Positions 17,775-25,737 of a stretch of 64,000 nucleotides of DNA are shown here, one piece after another (within the stretch, counting starts at the first letter, position 1; every line of letters starts with the position of its first letter). The notes under the pieces were generated by a model, which saw nothing but the letters and a program-made list of their open reading frames with translations, had not been told where the DNA came from and did not search any database. Source of the stretch: Desulfonema magnum (GTDB lineage Bacteria > Desulfobacterota > Desulfobacteria > Desulfobacterales > 4be13). The position numbers and the translations under genes were made by a program. The stretch lies in assembly GCF_017377395.1 (NCBI RefSeq), contig NZ_CP061800.1, positions 3,927,633 through 3,991,632 on the forward strand, written 5' to 3'.

Positions 17775-18371
17775 TTATTCCCCTAACTGAAACCGGGAAA
17801 AACGTTTTATTGTAATATTCTCGCCAGTCTTTCCGATCATTTCGTTCAGATAGTCCGCGATGCTCAGGTCAGGGTTTTTCACATAAGGCTGATTCATCAG
17901 GCAGGACTCTTTAAAAAACTTGTTCAGCTTGCCTTCCGTGATTTTATCAAGCATCTTTTCAGGTTTTCCCATTTCAAGGGCCTGGGCGCGGTAAATTTCC
18001 TTTTCTTTATTCACGATATCTTCAGGAACATCTTCAGGAAGAATACCCACCGGGTTGGTGGCAGCGATGTGCATCGCTATGTTTTTTACAAATTCCTTAA
18101 AGTTGTCTGTCTTTGCCACAAAATCGGTTTCACAGTTTATTTCAACCATCACACCGATTTTTCCCCCCATATGGATATAAGACTCAACCATCCCTTCGGA
18201 CATGACCCGGCCGGCTCTTTTCTGGGCAGTTGCCAGCCCTTTCTTTCTCAGAAAATCAACGGCTTTGTCCATATCAGTATCGCACTCGGCAAGGGCTTGT
18301 TTACAATCCATCATACCGGCACCGGTTTTTTCACGCAATTGTTTTACCATTGCCGCACTAATTGCTGTCAT
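17775..18371 (-). CDS. tsf: elongation factor Ts (short form)
   Basis: Guanine nucleotide exchange factor for EF-Tu. The 198-residue protein has the N-terminal UBA-like region (KQLREKTGAGMMDCKQALAECDTDMDKAVDFLRKKG in segments) and the core signature INCETDFVAKTDNFKEFV. At 198 residues it is the short form known from Thermus and many deltaproteobacteria, lacking part of the E. coli dimerisation domain. It lies 5 bp after rpsB and is therefore cotranscribed. Confidence 0.96.
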   Translation of the reverse strand: MTAISAAMVKQLREKTGAGMMDCKQALAECDTDMDKAVDFLRKKGLATAQKRAGRVMSEGMVESYIHMGGKIGVMVEINCETDFVAKTDNFKEFVKNIAMHIAATNPVGILPEDVPEDIVNKEKEIYRAQALEMGKPEKMLDKITEGKLNKFFKESCLMNQPYVKNPDLSIADYLNEMIGKTGENITIKRFSRFQLGE

Positions 18372-18376
18372 ATTAA

Positions 18377-19306
18377 TTACTCTCCTGTCTCTTCTTGCAC
18401 ATCAGATTCTGCTTTTTTCACGTCTTCAGTTGTTTCTTCGGGCTGTTTGCTTTCAACATCTTCTGAATTTTCAGATGCCGTTCTTTTGATGATTTCCACA
18501 ACCGGTCCCTCGGAACCATCTGAGATAACCTTTCTTTCGCCCGGTTTTAATTCCGCACCGGGCTCTGTGGCTTCAGGCTCTTCTTCTATTTCTTTGTCAG
18601 CTTCGGCCTGCCGTTTTTCCTCCAGACGTTCCAAACCCTCAACACAGGCTTGGGCGATTCTGGATGAAATCAGCCGGATGGCGCGGATGGCATCATCATT
18701 GCCGGGGATGACATAATCAATCTCATCGGGATCACAATTGGTATCAACAATCCCTACAATGGGGATGTTCAGGCGTCTTGCTTCGCGAATCGCAATGGCC
18801 TCGTTTTTGGGGTCAACAACAAACATTGCCCCGGGAAGCTTTGTCATTGTGCGGATGCCGCCCAGGTTATTGTCAAGCTTGATCTGTTCTTTTCCAAGTT
18901 TTATTCTCTCTTTTTTGGGAAAGAGATTGATCGCGCCGTCTTCCTGTATGTCATTCAGGTAATTCAGGCGGTCTATGCTTTGTTTGATGGTCTGGAAATT
19001 CGTCAGCATCCCGCCCAGCCATCTGTTATGAACATAGTACATTTTGCAGCGATTGGCTTCTTCATAAATCGAATCACGAGCCTGCTTCTTTGTCCCTACA
19101 AAAAGGACAGATTTGCCGTTTGCAACGGTGCCAAGGATAAAATCATATGCAGCCTTGAACATCCGAACGGTTTTCTGAAGGTCTATGATGTAGATACCGT
19201 TTCTTGCCCCGAAGATATATTGCTTCATCTTGGGGTTCCAGCGTTTGGTCTGATGACCAAAATGAACACCTGCTTCAAGCAGTTCCTTCATTGTTACATA
19301 AGCCAT
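18377..19306 (-). CDS. rpsB: 30S ribosomal protein S2
   Basis: S2 of the small subunit. Residues 1-230 match the family ([50 protein letters not shown]). The C-terminal 75 residues form an acidic, low-complexity tail rich in Glu, Asp and Ser, making the protein 309 residues against about 240 in E. coli; such tails occur in several Desulfobacterota. First gene of the rpsB-cdsA operon. A GAAAGGGAGAAAGTGA purine tract precedes ATG 19306. Confidence 0.97.
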   Translation of the reverse strand: MAYVTMKELLEAGVHFGHQTKRWNPKMKQYIFGARNGIYIIDLQKTVRMFKAAYDFILGTVANGKSVLFVGTKKQARDSIYEEANRCKMYYVHNRWLGGMLTNFQTIKQSIDRLNYLNDIQEDGAINLFPKKERIKLGKEQIKLDNNLGGIRTMTKLPGAMFVVDPKNEAIAIREARRLNIPIVGIVDTNCDPDEIDYVIPGNDDAIRAIRLISSRIAQACVEGLERLEEKRQAEADKEIEEEPEATEPGAELKPGERKVISDGSEGPVVEIIKRTASENSEDVESKQPEETTEDVKKAESDVQEETGE

Positions 19307-19842
19307 TCACTTTCTCCCTTTCATCGGTTTTTCCACCGCCCCCGTCTTTCCTGGTTCCGACTTTTTTACAAAAAAAAGCACCGGGAAACAGGTCCGGGGG
19401 CGTGTGAGGTTTTCATATTATTTTGATTTGTTAAAAAAAATACTATCAGTTTTCAGCGTCGAGTTTCGTTCCTCTGTGTTGCTCACAGCATCAGATATTT
19501 CCGCACTCGCCCCGTTTTTTTGCGTCCGGGGTGATGGTGATTGCTATGGTTTTTTATTGAAATTACCTGATTGAACTTCAGCCACCAAATCTTCCAAAAA
19601 GGGATTACCCAGAAACTTAGGAATTTTCCAAAAAATAATCTGCCCGAAATGTAGGGTGGGTGCAGCGAAGCGAAACCCACCAGACAGCGCTCATCTTCAG
19701 CACACCTCCTTCTGTAACCAAGCCAAAGGAATCACCATCAGAACATAAAATATCTGAGTTGAAAAATGACATTCCAGTGCAATCGTCTCTCCAACTGATA
19801 TCAGATATGAACTAAATTTTACTCTGACAACAAGTTTCAGAT
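19307..19842. other. non-coding leader of rpsB and repeat half
   Basis: No convincing gene is present. The part next to rpsB should hold its promoter and possibly an S2 autoregulatory leader; I cannot define either. A half unit of the GTAGGGTGGGT palindrome (19651-19681) lies within. Confidence 0.6.
19651..19681. repeat. REP half-unit, GTAGGGTGGGTGCAGCGAAG type
   Basis: Same sequence family as the long palindrome at 3409-3489, here a single arm. Confidence 0.85.
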
Positions 19843-20058
19843 TTAGACAGCAACAGGCCGCATAATGAACAAGCGGGCATGAGCTGAGGCAGTTTTAAGA
19901 TCACCACAGCGAAGCGCATTACGCACATCATCAAGATTAAAAGCGTCTTGAAGAGATAAATATGGAGACCATCCGTCCTCGGTATCTATCAGCTCCACCT
20001 CCACCTCCGCCACATATTCTCCTTCGTGAATATATTTGATTTGTTTACGTTTTTTCAT
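19843..20058 (-). CDS. small partner protein of a DUF4258 toxin-like pair
   Basis: 71 residues, beginning MKKRKQIKYIHEGEYVAEVEVE and ending in a hydrophobic PVAV. It overlaps the DUF4258 gene by an ATGA junction, which is typical of toxin-antitoxin operons. The sequence resembles small proteins commonly found next to DUF4258 genes in deltaproteobacteria; it would be the candidate antitoxin, although this has not been shown for the family as far as I know. Confidence 0.75.
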   Translation of the reverse strand: MKKRKQIKYIHEGEYVAEVEVELIDTEDGWSPYLSLQDAFNLDDVRNALRCGDLKTASAHARLFIMRPVAV

Positions 20059-20348
20059 TTTTTACGCTCCGTAAAAGTGACGTTCCAACGAGATGGGTCC
20101 GGTCTGTAGGCTGTTATCAATACAGCGGGATCATCGCAGCCTTTTGGTATGCCCCAAACTGCATGAACAGGTTGATTATTCTTATCAGCCTGAAGCAACA
20201 GAACTGTGGCACCCTTGGGAAAATCAGGATAGTCTTCGATAAGGACAGCACTTCCTATTCCGCCCACTATTTCACGAGCAGTCAAATCATCATTTATGAG
20301 TTCATCATATCCGTGTTCTGATATTCGTACATCTCCTGCTTCAACCAA
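20055..20348 (-). CDS. DUF4258 family protein, probable toxin-like component
   Basis: 97 residues with the family features ISEHGYDELINDDLTAREI (residues 8-26), VLIEDYPDFPKGATVLLLQ and HAVWGIPKG...ITAYRPDPSRW. DUF4258 proteins resemble RelE-like/BrnT-like small folds and usually sit in two-gene modules. The start ATG 20348 (GTG-free) is preceded by a short AT-rich gap containing only a 25-codon frame. It is part of the minus-strand series of small accessory genes extending to 25.7 kb. Confidence 0.8.
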   Translation of the reverse strand: MVEAGDVRISEHGYDELINDDLTAREIVGGIGSAVLIEDYPDFPKGATVLLLQADKNNQPVHAVWGIPKGCDDPAVLITAYRPDPSRWNVTFTERKK

Positions 20349-20507
20349 TTTCTTAATCTTTAATTAAAGTGTCGCTCAATCATTTTTCCGAGAGGTCGGC
20401 CAAAAGCTGATTCGATTTTTCGCCCAACATCAGTCATAATCTAAGTTTGCAGATGATGGTTGTCAGAATGTGCTTTGCAGGAAATTAATATCTGAATTAA
20501 ATAAACA

Positions 20508-20786
20508 TCAAATAACAGCCAGCTTGCAACCCAACGCATTAACAATTTTGCTAATGGTTTCAAACCTCGGATTGCCATCTTCCGAAAGAGAGTTATAGAG
20601 AGTGGCACGAGTAACGCCTGCCCGCCTTACCACCTCAGACATCCCTTTGGCCTTTGCGGCGATGTTCAACGCATGGATAAAGTCGGAAGTATCACCGGTG
20701 CTGACAACTTCTTGCAGAAATCCCTGAATATCTTCATCAGTTTCCAAATGCTTGAAAATATCAAACATTCTGACTTTTAACGACAT
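20508..20786 (-). CDS. HigA-like helix-turn-helix antitoxin
   Basis: 92 residues. The C-terminal half has a Xre-type helix-turn-helix (MSEVVRRAGVTRATLYNSLSEDGNPRFETISKIVNALGCKLAVI in parts), typical of addiction-module antidote proteins (HigA/RHE family). A segment DFIHALNIAAKAKG precedes it. Its ATG overlaps closely the stop of an upstream remnant (TAAGCGATG), so the toxin gene that once preceded it appears truncated. A mutated partial copy of this gene lies at 23163-23250. Confidence 0.85.
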   Translation of the reverse strand: MSLKVRMFDIFKHLETDEDIQGFLQEVVSTGDTSDFIHALNIAAKAKGMSEVVRRAGVTRATLYNSLSEDGNPRFETISKIVNALGCKLAVI

Positions 20787-20789
20787 CGC

Positions 20790-20880
20790 TTACTCCAGTT
20801 CGTTAAGAAGTTGCTTGGCTTTTTCAATGTCTCTGCTTTGGCTCAATTTATCTTCACCAGTGATGCCGGTTTTTTTTTCA
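20790..20880 (-). pseudogene. 3' remnant of a gene upstream of the HigA-like antitoxin
   Basis: On the minus strand the frame reads GEDKLSQSRDIEKAKQLLNELE then TAA four bases before the antitoxin ATG. No start or toxin body remains; the upstream DNA to 21050 is GC-richer and unrelated. It is probably the tail of the lost toxin partner. Confidence 0.5.
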
Positions 20881-21052
20881 GAAACCGTGTCATCTCGCTC
20901 GCCCCTCTTCCGAAAGACGTTTTGTTTTCGCCGGAAACCATGTCGTCTCGCAAAGCTGTTCATCTCGCCGAAAACCCGGATGCCTCGCGACCCGGAGCCT
21001 TGTCATGTGTCATTCCGAGTGATCAGACTTTCACAGGAAAAAAATAAAATAA

Positions 21053-21142
21053 CATAGAGTTAAACGGCAGCAGAGGCTGGAGTTTGCGGCCCCTCCGCGT
21101 TGTCCGATTAAACGACTTTTTGACTGGCGTTTTTATCATAAC
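21053..21142 (-). other. weak attC-like palindrome downstream of mazF
   Basis: Arms GTTAAACGGCAGCAGAGG and, inverted, GTTTAATCGGACAACGCGGAGG pair with one extrahelical A, as in integron attC sites. The outer core sites are poorly conserved. Its place just after the MazF stop fits a cassette recombination site. Confidence 0.4.
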
Positions 21143-21143
21143 A

Positions 21144-21494
21144 CTATTTATCAATTCCGAGTTGAAAACACAATGCGTTAATAATTTCTTCCTGTATTAT
21201 TAAATTGTTGAGATGACCTAAATTCCTTTTCAATCTTTTCTTATCAAGAGTCCTGATTTGATAACAAAGTACGATAGATTCCATTGATAATCCACCGATA
21301 CCAGGAGAAATTAATACTTCGTTAGGATAAATTCTTCTATTCGATTTTCTCGAAGTAATAGGCAACACATTTATAACAGGCAATATTTGGTTTATTTCTT
21401 CATCGCTTATTACCAAAACCGGACGAGTCCTACCTTGTTCAGAACCAATTGTCGGGTCTAAATTTGCTAAGAAAACATGCCACTGATATTCCAT
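21144..21494 (-). CDS. MazF/PemK-family endoribonuclease toxin
   Basis: 116 residues with the PemK/MazF fold signature: the N-terminal VFLANLDPTIGSEQGRTRPVLVIS (catalytic Arg of GRTRPV), NVLPITS in strand 3, and the C-terminal IRTLDKKRL. These toxins cleave mRNA at short motifs and are neutralised by the cognate antitoxin, here the gene directly upstream with a 10 bp gap. Followed by a possible attC-like palindrome. Confidence 0.9.
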   Translation of the reverse strand: MEYQWHVFLANLDPTIGSEQGRTRPVLVISDEEINQILPVINVLPITSRKSNRRIYPNEVLISPGIGGLSMESIVLCYQIRTLDKKRLKRNLGHLNNLIIQEEIINALCFQLGIDK

Positions 21495-21504
21495 ATTATT
21501 CCCG

Positions 21505-21729
21505 TTATGCTATATCAATCGCCTTAAAATCTTCTGAAATTTCATTTAAATCATTTAAAAAATGAGAATCCTGCATAGCGTCTTTCAATTTGTCAAGTTT
21601 AGATTGTTTTGTTTCTTTGTTCATAAGTATAATTACTTCAGCTGTTCCATTTTCAGGAATATGTTGAGGAACTTTAATCAATATTTCACGATTCTTAGGG
21701 ATTTTTACTTTCTGTCTTATTGCTTCCAT
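21505..21729 (-). CDS. antitoxin partner of MazF (MazE-like)
   Basis: 74 residues. The N-terminal half (QKVKIPKNREILIKVPQHI) could be an AbrB/MazE-like beta domain; the rest is an acidic helix (DFKAIDIA at the end) suited to wrap the toxin. Upstream of and 10 bp from the toxin gene, the standard antitoxin-first order. Family assignment is by position and general character, not by a strong motif. Confidence 0.7.
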   Translation of the reverse strand: MEAIRQKVKIPKNREILIKVPQHIPENGTAEVIILMNKETKQSKLDKLKDAMQDSHFLNDLNEISEDFKAIDIA

Positions 21730-21788
21730 AACATATTATCCTATTATAAATATTCAATCCATTGGATTTGAAGGGAATTATTGTAGCC

Positions 21789-21887
21789 AGCCAACGACCG
21801 AAATGAGCGGCAAAAAAAGGCGGATTGACCAAGGCGTTTCATTTCAGAGCCCGCAGCTTTTTTGTCCGCTCCATTGATGAGTTAGGC
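21789..21887 (-). other. attC-like cassette recombination site
   Basis: On the minus strand it begins GCCTAAC (perfect R'' core consensus RYYYAAC), continues TCATCAATGGAGCGGAC, and closes with GCCGCTCATTTCGGTCGTTGGCT. The arms pair as AATGGAGCGGACAAAAAAG against AAATGAGCGGCAAAAAAAG with an unpaired G, the asymmetry expected of integron attC sites. It begins 5 bp after the stop of the 21893-22081 frame and spans 99 bp. Confidence 0.7.
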
Positions 21888-21892
21888 GATTG

Positions 21893-22081
21893 TTACGAGC
21901 CTTGTTGTTTCGGTTCTCTATATAGCTTTAATTTTTCTAAATATGAAAGAATATGCTGAATTCGTTTCGCTCCCACCCCTTCGATTTCAAATAATTTATC
22001 TTTTAACCGATTTTGCAACCAATATTGACGATTATCTGACGGAGATAAAGATGTTTCATTTTGCATTTCTCTTTCTATCAA
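21893..22081 (-). CDS. small protein or 3' remnant with HhH-like end
   Basis: 62 residues from TTG 22081; the same frame is open back to about 22185 without an ATG, reading DDHRLGISNEDNTKTKNALLKIKTRVLECVTLIER. The end LKDKLFEIEGVGAKRIQHILSYL looks like a helix-hairpin-helix. It is probably the end of a larger cassette gene whose start has been lost. Just downstream lies the attC-like site. No family assigned. Confidence 0.45.
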   Translation of the reverse strand: MIEREMQNETSLSPSDNRQYWLQNRLKDKLFEIEGVGAKRIQHILSYLEKLKLYREPKQQGS

Positions 22082-22220
22082 TGTGACACACTCTAAAACC
22101 CGAGTTTTGATTTTTAAGAGTGCATTCTTCGTTTTTGTATTATCTTCGTTGCTTATTCCAAGACGGTGATCATCTGGAAATTATTAAACCTGATACTTTT
22201 ATTCAAATACACCCTTTTTA

Positions 22221-22252
22221 GGTAGTACCGCCTGAAGCCGGAACTACGAACT
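22221..22252. repeat. isolated REP unit of the RAYT-associated family
   Basis: Reads GTACCGCCTGAAGCCGGAAC then TACGAACTT, a divergent copy of the GTTCGTAGTTCCGCC palindrome clustered at 33-36.6 kb. It shows dispersal of that REP far from its transposase. Confidence 0.8.
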
Positions 22253-22256
22253 TAAA

Positions 22257-22500
22257 TCAGACAGATTTTAATTCTTTCCCATAGCTAAACGGAATTTTAG
22301 CAGCCTGTATGATAAAACGCAAAGCTTCATTAATCGATTCGTCGGTAGGAAAAAACTCTGTGACATCTGAGTCAAGCAAAAGTTTCAACATACAAACGCA
22401 ACGCAGTTTGTATTTGAGCTTCCCAATCTTCGCTTTCTGCTTTAAACCATTGCAATAAATTTTCATCCAATTCAACTGTAACCGTTACTCCGGAATGGGT
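22257..22500 (-). pseudogene. degraded ribbon-helix-helix antitoxin genes
   Basis: Two overlapping minus-strand frames. One (to TGA 22372-22374) reads VTVELDENLLQWFKAESE and AQIQTALRLYVETFA, a BrnA/CopG-like ribbon-helix-helix without an intact start. The other (to 22257) ends TDESINEALRFIIQAAKIPF, resembling a DinJ/RelB tail. Each looks like part of an antitoxin; a frameshift or fusion probably destroyed one gene. Confidence 0.55.
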
Positions 22501-22519
22501 ATTGTTTATTTATCAAGTG

Positions 22520-22780
22520 TTATTTTTCATAATGAAATCGGCATGAAATAATGGTCAGTTTATCTTCGGAAACACCGTACACAAGCCTGTGTTCGGAATT
22601 AATTCGTCGTGACCAGTAACCGCTTAAATTAGCCTTCAATGGTTCTGGCTTTCCGGTTCCCTCAAACGGGCTTCTCTTTATCTCTTTGATGAAATTATTT
22701 ATTCTTTTCAGGAGTTTTCTGTTATTTTCCTGAAACCATAAATAATCTTTCCATGAGGCTTCGGTAAATATTACCTTCAT
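22520..22780 (-). CDS. yoeB: YoeB-type ribosome-dependent mRNA interferase toxin
   Basis: 86 residues with the full Txe/YoeB signature: FTEASWKDYLWFQENNRK, KRINNFIKEIKRSPFEGTGKPEPLK, SGYWSRRINSEHRLVYGV and the C-terminal SCRFHYEK with the catalytic His and Tyr. YoeB cleaves translated mRNA in the ribosomal A site. Its ATG overlaps the antitoxin TGA (ATGA), so the pair is translationally coupled. Confidence 0.95.
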   Translation of the reverse strand: MKVIFTEASWKDYLWFQENNRKLLKRINNFIKEIKRSPFEGTGKPEPLKANLSGYWSRRINSEHRLVYGVSEDKLTIISCRFHYEK

Positions 22781-23031
22781 ACTTCAATCAGTTCTTTTTC
22801 AAATGTCTTACCTTCGTTTGCCTCTTGTATTGAATTACGAAGATGTTCCGCATTCGCAGGGTTGGATAACAGATACAATGTTTCCTGCCATGAATTGAAT
22901 TCATCCAATGACATCAGGACTGCTTTCTCACCTTTGTCATTCAGCAAAATCGCCGGCTCCGCGTCCGCAACAATCTGTTCTATCAGATTATCCAAATTTT
23001 TGGATGCCTGAGCTGTCAGAACAGCATTCAT
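22777..23031 (-). CDS. yefM: YefM/Phd-family antitoxin
   Basis: I start at ATG 23031, preceded by AAGGAGTCAGAT; the longer frame to 23106 reads through an attC-like site and is not native. The 84-residue protein shows the Phd/YefM fold: MNAVLTAQASKNLDNLIEQ, AEPAILLNDKGEKAVLMSLDEFNSWQETLYLL in parts, then an acidic toxin-binding tail. It neutralises YoeB and represses the operon. Confidence 0.94.
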   Translation of the reverse strand: MNAVLTAQASKNLDNLIEQIVADAEPAILLNDKGEKAVLMSLDEFNSWQETLYLLSNPANAEHLRNSIQEANEGKTFEKELIEV

Positions 23032-23056
23032 ATCTGACTCCTTATGTGTGTGTATA

Positions 23057-23148
23057 TGGTAACGTCGCAAATTACCGGCGGTAAAAAGCATAGTGAGCGA
23101 TAGCAAAAGTGCGCTTTTTGCCGTCCGAGTGAATTTGTCTTGTTAGGT
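23057..23148 (-). other. attC-like cassette recombination site
   Basis: On the minus strand it begins ACCTAAC (RYYYAAC), then AAGACAAATTCACTCGGACGG, and closes CCGCCGGTAATTTGCGACGTTACCA. The two arms match as CAAATT-AC-CGG-CGG-AAAAAGC with extrahelical bases, the attC hallmark. It lies directly upstream of the yefM ribosome binding site, as expected for a cassette boundary (92 bp). Confidence 0.65.
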
Positions 23149-23162
23149 TCATATTTCTTTTG

Positions 23163-23250
23163 CAAAGTTTCTGGCGGCGATGCTCAACGCATGGATAAAG
23201 TCGGAAGCATCACCGGTACTGGCAACTTCTTGCAGAAATCCCTATCTTCA
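23163..23250 (-). pseudogene. partial duplicate of the HigA-like antitoxin gene
   Basis: About 85 bp are nearly identical to 20652-20738 (shared blocks CAACGCATGGATAAAGTCGG and CAACTTCTTGCAGAAATCCC) but with an internal deletion and no intact frame. A remnant of a second copy or a recombination scar. Confidence 0.8.
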
Positions 23251-23300
23251 TCGATGCGCTCCGTCCGTCTGCTACAACGCCAACTTAACTGATTTTTTTG

Positions 23301-24131
23301 TTATTCTCCGAATTCCACATTAAAAAATCGTTCTTTTTTACTTACGAAATGATATTCCGCTTCCAAATCTGTTCTTACTGTAAGATATTTTGCCGCCAAC
23401 TTAAAATCAAAATCAAATGTTTCTGTATAAATGTTTTTCAAAGTGTACTTTTGTATTTTGTTGGAGATGAATCGTCTGCTTTCAAATATAGCACCGAGCC
23501 TGCTGTCACTCGAAAACCACAGCGAATTTCTCAATAAATCGGAATCAATTTCGACAATGTTGCCTTCAAAGGTAACAATTAACTCTTTAATTTTTTCAGA
23601 TTGTTGGGAAAGATTTAAATTTGTTTTTGCATCAGCCGGAATCGTTTCTGCTTTCACTCCGCCTGAGCCCGAATTATGCTGGACATTCCTTTCTATGATC
23701 TTTAATGTTTTTGCTCCCATTTTCCCCAAAAGAGTTATCAGTTCGTCATCTTTTTCCAGGGCAAGATTTTTGTGGTAATGTTCAAGCCGGGCAAGACGTC
23801 CCCCGTCATAAGGATGAAGCGTGTATGTTCCGATAGAAAGATTGCTGGTTTTAGGATATTTTTCCCGAGCCTTTTCAATAGAGATGATTTCCAGATTCTC
23901 CGATTGTTCGGAAATATCTTTTGAAAGGATAGGGATGACTTCTTTGACGAATTCTTTATTTTGTTGATAATGAAGAAAATCCTCTTTCCATATGCGTCTT
24001 GATTTACGGTATAAGATAGTGTCATGTCTTTTGAAAAAATTTCCCAAATTGCAGGTCTGAAGTGAAAAAGATTGTTTTATAACTTCATCAGCTTCAGAAA
24101 TATCTTCATGTATAACTTTAACAATTTTCAT
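23301..24131 (-). CDS. unknown cassette-associated protein
   Basis: 276 residues, ATG 24131, soluble, no signal peptide. Segments of note: RIWKEDFLHYQQNKEFVKEV (about 46-65), IGTYTLHPYDGGRLARLEHYH (about 100-120), and a Ser/Gly-rich linker HNSGSGGVKAE near 152. The C-terminal third is beta-rich. I do not recognise the family. It lies between two attC-like sites, so it may be a mobile cassette gene; base composition is AT-rich like its neighbours. Confidence 0.7.
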   Translation of the reverse strand: MKIVKVIHEDISEADEVIKQSFSLQTCNLGNFFKRHDTILYRKSRRIWKEDFLHYQQNKEFVKEVIPILSKDISEQSENLEIISIEKAREKYPKTSNLSIGTYTLHPYDGGRLARLEHYHKNLALEKDDELITLLGKMGAKTLKIIERNVQHNSGSGGVKAETIPADAKTNLNLSQQSEKIKELIVTFEGNIVEIDSDLLRNSLWFSSDSRLGAIFESRRFISNKIQKYTLKNIYTETFDFDFKLAAKYLTVRTDLEAEYHFVSKKERFFNVEFGE

Positions 24132-24181
24132 TTGATATTTTTTAGGAAATATGTTTTTTCATCGCTCTCTATTATTAAGCT

Positions 24182-24248
24182 ACCTAACATTAATATAAGC
24201 GGCGGGGCTTTTTCCGTCCGCTATCGCCGGGCTATCTGGCTGTTTGTC
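24182..24248 (-). other. attC-like cassette recombination site (short)
   Basis: 67 bp from GACAAAC (24248) to GTTAGGT (24182) on the minus strand. Inner arms AGCGGACGG and CCGCCGCT pair with one extrahelical A; the GTTAGGT core fits GTTRRRY. It starts 2 bp after the stop of the DUF1828/1829 gene, the standard attC position. Confidence 0.6.
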
Positions 24249-24249
24249 A

Positions 24250-25035
24250 TCAGGCAGCTTCTTTAAGTTTTTGAATATTTTCATCTGATTTTCTTTCAGA
24301 CCAAAGAATATAATCCGCTTTTTTTATCTTTAAGGCATCTAAATATTCCGGTTTGATATTTCTTTCCTCATTATTAACTACAGCAATAGCTGAAACATCT
24401 TTTTTTGATACTCTTTTTCTTGTGATAATTATATCGTCCCATGCATATAAAAACGTGGTTAATGTAGTCTTATTCAAATAATTGATAGCTCTTAAAACCT
24501 TTTCTGTATTTCTTCCTGCTATTAAAAAGTCGAAATTGAAATCTATTCCTGAAACGCCGGCAAACTTAAAATCTTTCGTATATATTATACCTAATTCAAT
24601 CAGATATTCCTCGACATCATCTTTAAATACCGAAGCGACATTCTCTTTCGATAACATGAACATGTCATTTATTCCTATTAATGCTTCCAGAAATAAATGT
24701 TTACGCTTAGGGAATTCTTTTAATACGCAATCAGCCTGCAATTCAAGCCCGTTGAAGCTGACACCGAAATTAACAAGAATACTGTCAAAAATTCTTCTTC
24801 TGCTGGGAGACTTTGAAATATTAATCCCTATGGTTTCCAAATTATTCACGGTAACACCGTCGTCAGAAAATAATATTCTGTCTCCGACGACTTTTATATA
24901 AACCTCTATCATATCATTAAACATGCCAGTAAATGGCGTGCTTATGAGGGACCATCCTGTCTCATGATCATGTTCGGTTACTGTATTATCTTTAAGCCAT
25001 TTATAATATGAATTTAAAAGTTTTTCAGTATTCAT
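24250..25035 (-). CDS. DUF1828/DUF1829 protein
   Basis: 261 residues. The N-terminal half matches DUF1828 (GWSLISTPFTGMFNDMIEVYI, RILFSDDGVTVNNLETIGI), and the C-terminal half is DUF1829-like (DFNFDFLIAGRNTEKVLRAI, a five-stranded nuclease-like core). The family occurs in phages and defence islands, but its activity is not established to my knowledge. It is 10 bp after its upstream neighbour, forming a two-gene unit that precedes an attC-like site. Confidence 0.85.
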   Translation of the reverse strand: MNTEKLLNSYYKWLKDNTVTEHDHETGWSLISTPFTGMFNDMIEVYIKVVGDRILFSDDGVTVNNLETIGINISKSPSRRRIFDSILVNFGVSFNGLELQADCVLKEFPKRKHLFLEALIGINDMFMLSKENVASVFKDDVEEYLIELGIIYTKDFKFAGVSGIDFNFDFLIAGRNTEKVLRAINYLNKTTLTTFLYAWDDIIITRKRVSKKDVSAIAVVNNEERNIKPEYLDALKIKKADYILWSERKSDENIQKLKEAA

Positions 25036-25045
25036 AGATATCCCC

Positions 25046-25534
25046 CTATCTGAACAATGGCAAACTGAATGATAATTCAGATTTCAAATTTATTTCTTTT
25101 TGAAAACTTTTAACAGCGTCTTCTATATCACTGACTGATGATATCTTTTTAACAGGAAACCCGTATTCGTCAAGAGGCATAGCCCATTTTATATCATAAC
25201 CTTCAAAATAGATATGTATGTGAGGTTCGTTTATATCAAATATTTTGCCAACATATTTATGTAAAATATCAGGAACATTTTCAGTAATGTTTTCCGGATT
25301 CTTATGTCTGCCTTTATAGTCTAATCTTAATAAGCCTACCGTGTTAAAATGGTGGTGATTTGTAAGTTTGAATTGAATTTTATCGCTTTGAGTAATTTGT
25401 AATTTAAATTTCAGCTTATCGTCATTTTCAGAGTAAAGGTTTAATATTGTTTTGATGTTAGCTAAATCAATAATTTTTGTTTCTGCAATCTTTGGTTCGG
25501 CTAAAATATCTGTGACATCTTGTCTTGAGAGCAT
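25046..25534 (-). CDS. partner of the DUF1828/1829 protein
   Basis: 162 residues: MLSRQDVTDILAEPKIAE at the start, a histidine cluster LTNHHHFNTVGLLRLDYKGRH (about residues 56-76) and HIHIYFEGYDIKWAMPLDEYG in the middle. It resembles a small protein often encoded upstream of DUF1828 genes (possibly DUF6978, not verified). No membrane or signal segments. Likely functions with the next gene. Confidence 0.65.
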   Translation of the reverse strand: MLSRQDVTDILAEPKIAETKIIDLANIKTILNLYSENDDKLKFKLQITQSDKIQFKLTNHHHFNTVGLLRLDYKGRHKNPENITENVPDILHKYVGKIFDINEPHIHIYFEGYDIKWAMPLDEYGFPVKKISSVSDIEDAVKSFQKEINLKSELSFSLPLFR

Positions 25535-25575
25535 CTCTGGTCCTACTGTTTTTTTTTCGCTTCTGTGCTTTTCAA

Positions 25576-25737
25576 CTATTTTGAAGAAATCTTCTCTGAC
25601 AAACTCCGGAGAACCGCTTTATTTATAATCGCTTTGGTATCAACGGGGTATTGTCTTTTTTTTAGTTCATGAAATATCTGAATTGTACTGATTTCATCAT
25701 GTAATTCATAGTCCTCATAATTACTCGGAGTCTTCAT
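25576..25737 (-). CDS. probable BrnA-position antitoxin
   Basis: 53 residues from ATG 25737, which lies inside the end of the brnT-like gene and has AAGGAGG upstream; a longer frame to 25761 lacks a better start. Sequence STIQIFHELKKRQYPVDTKAI is helical and basic. It has the place and overlap of a BrnA antitoxin following BrnT but no clear ribbon-helix-helix, so the label rests on position. Confidence 0.5.
   Translation of the reverse strand: MKTPSNYEDYELHDEISTIQIFHELKKRQYPVDTKAIINKAVLRSLSEKISSK

Noticed and set aside
20360..20437. 25-codon minus-strand frame MTDVGRKIESAFGRPLGKMI upstream of the DUF4258 gene
   Set aside because: Too short and without a clear site; might be a decayed antitoxin start but cannot be supported.
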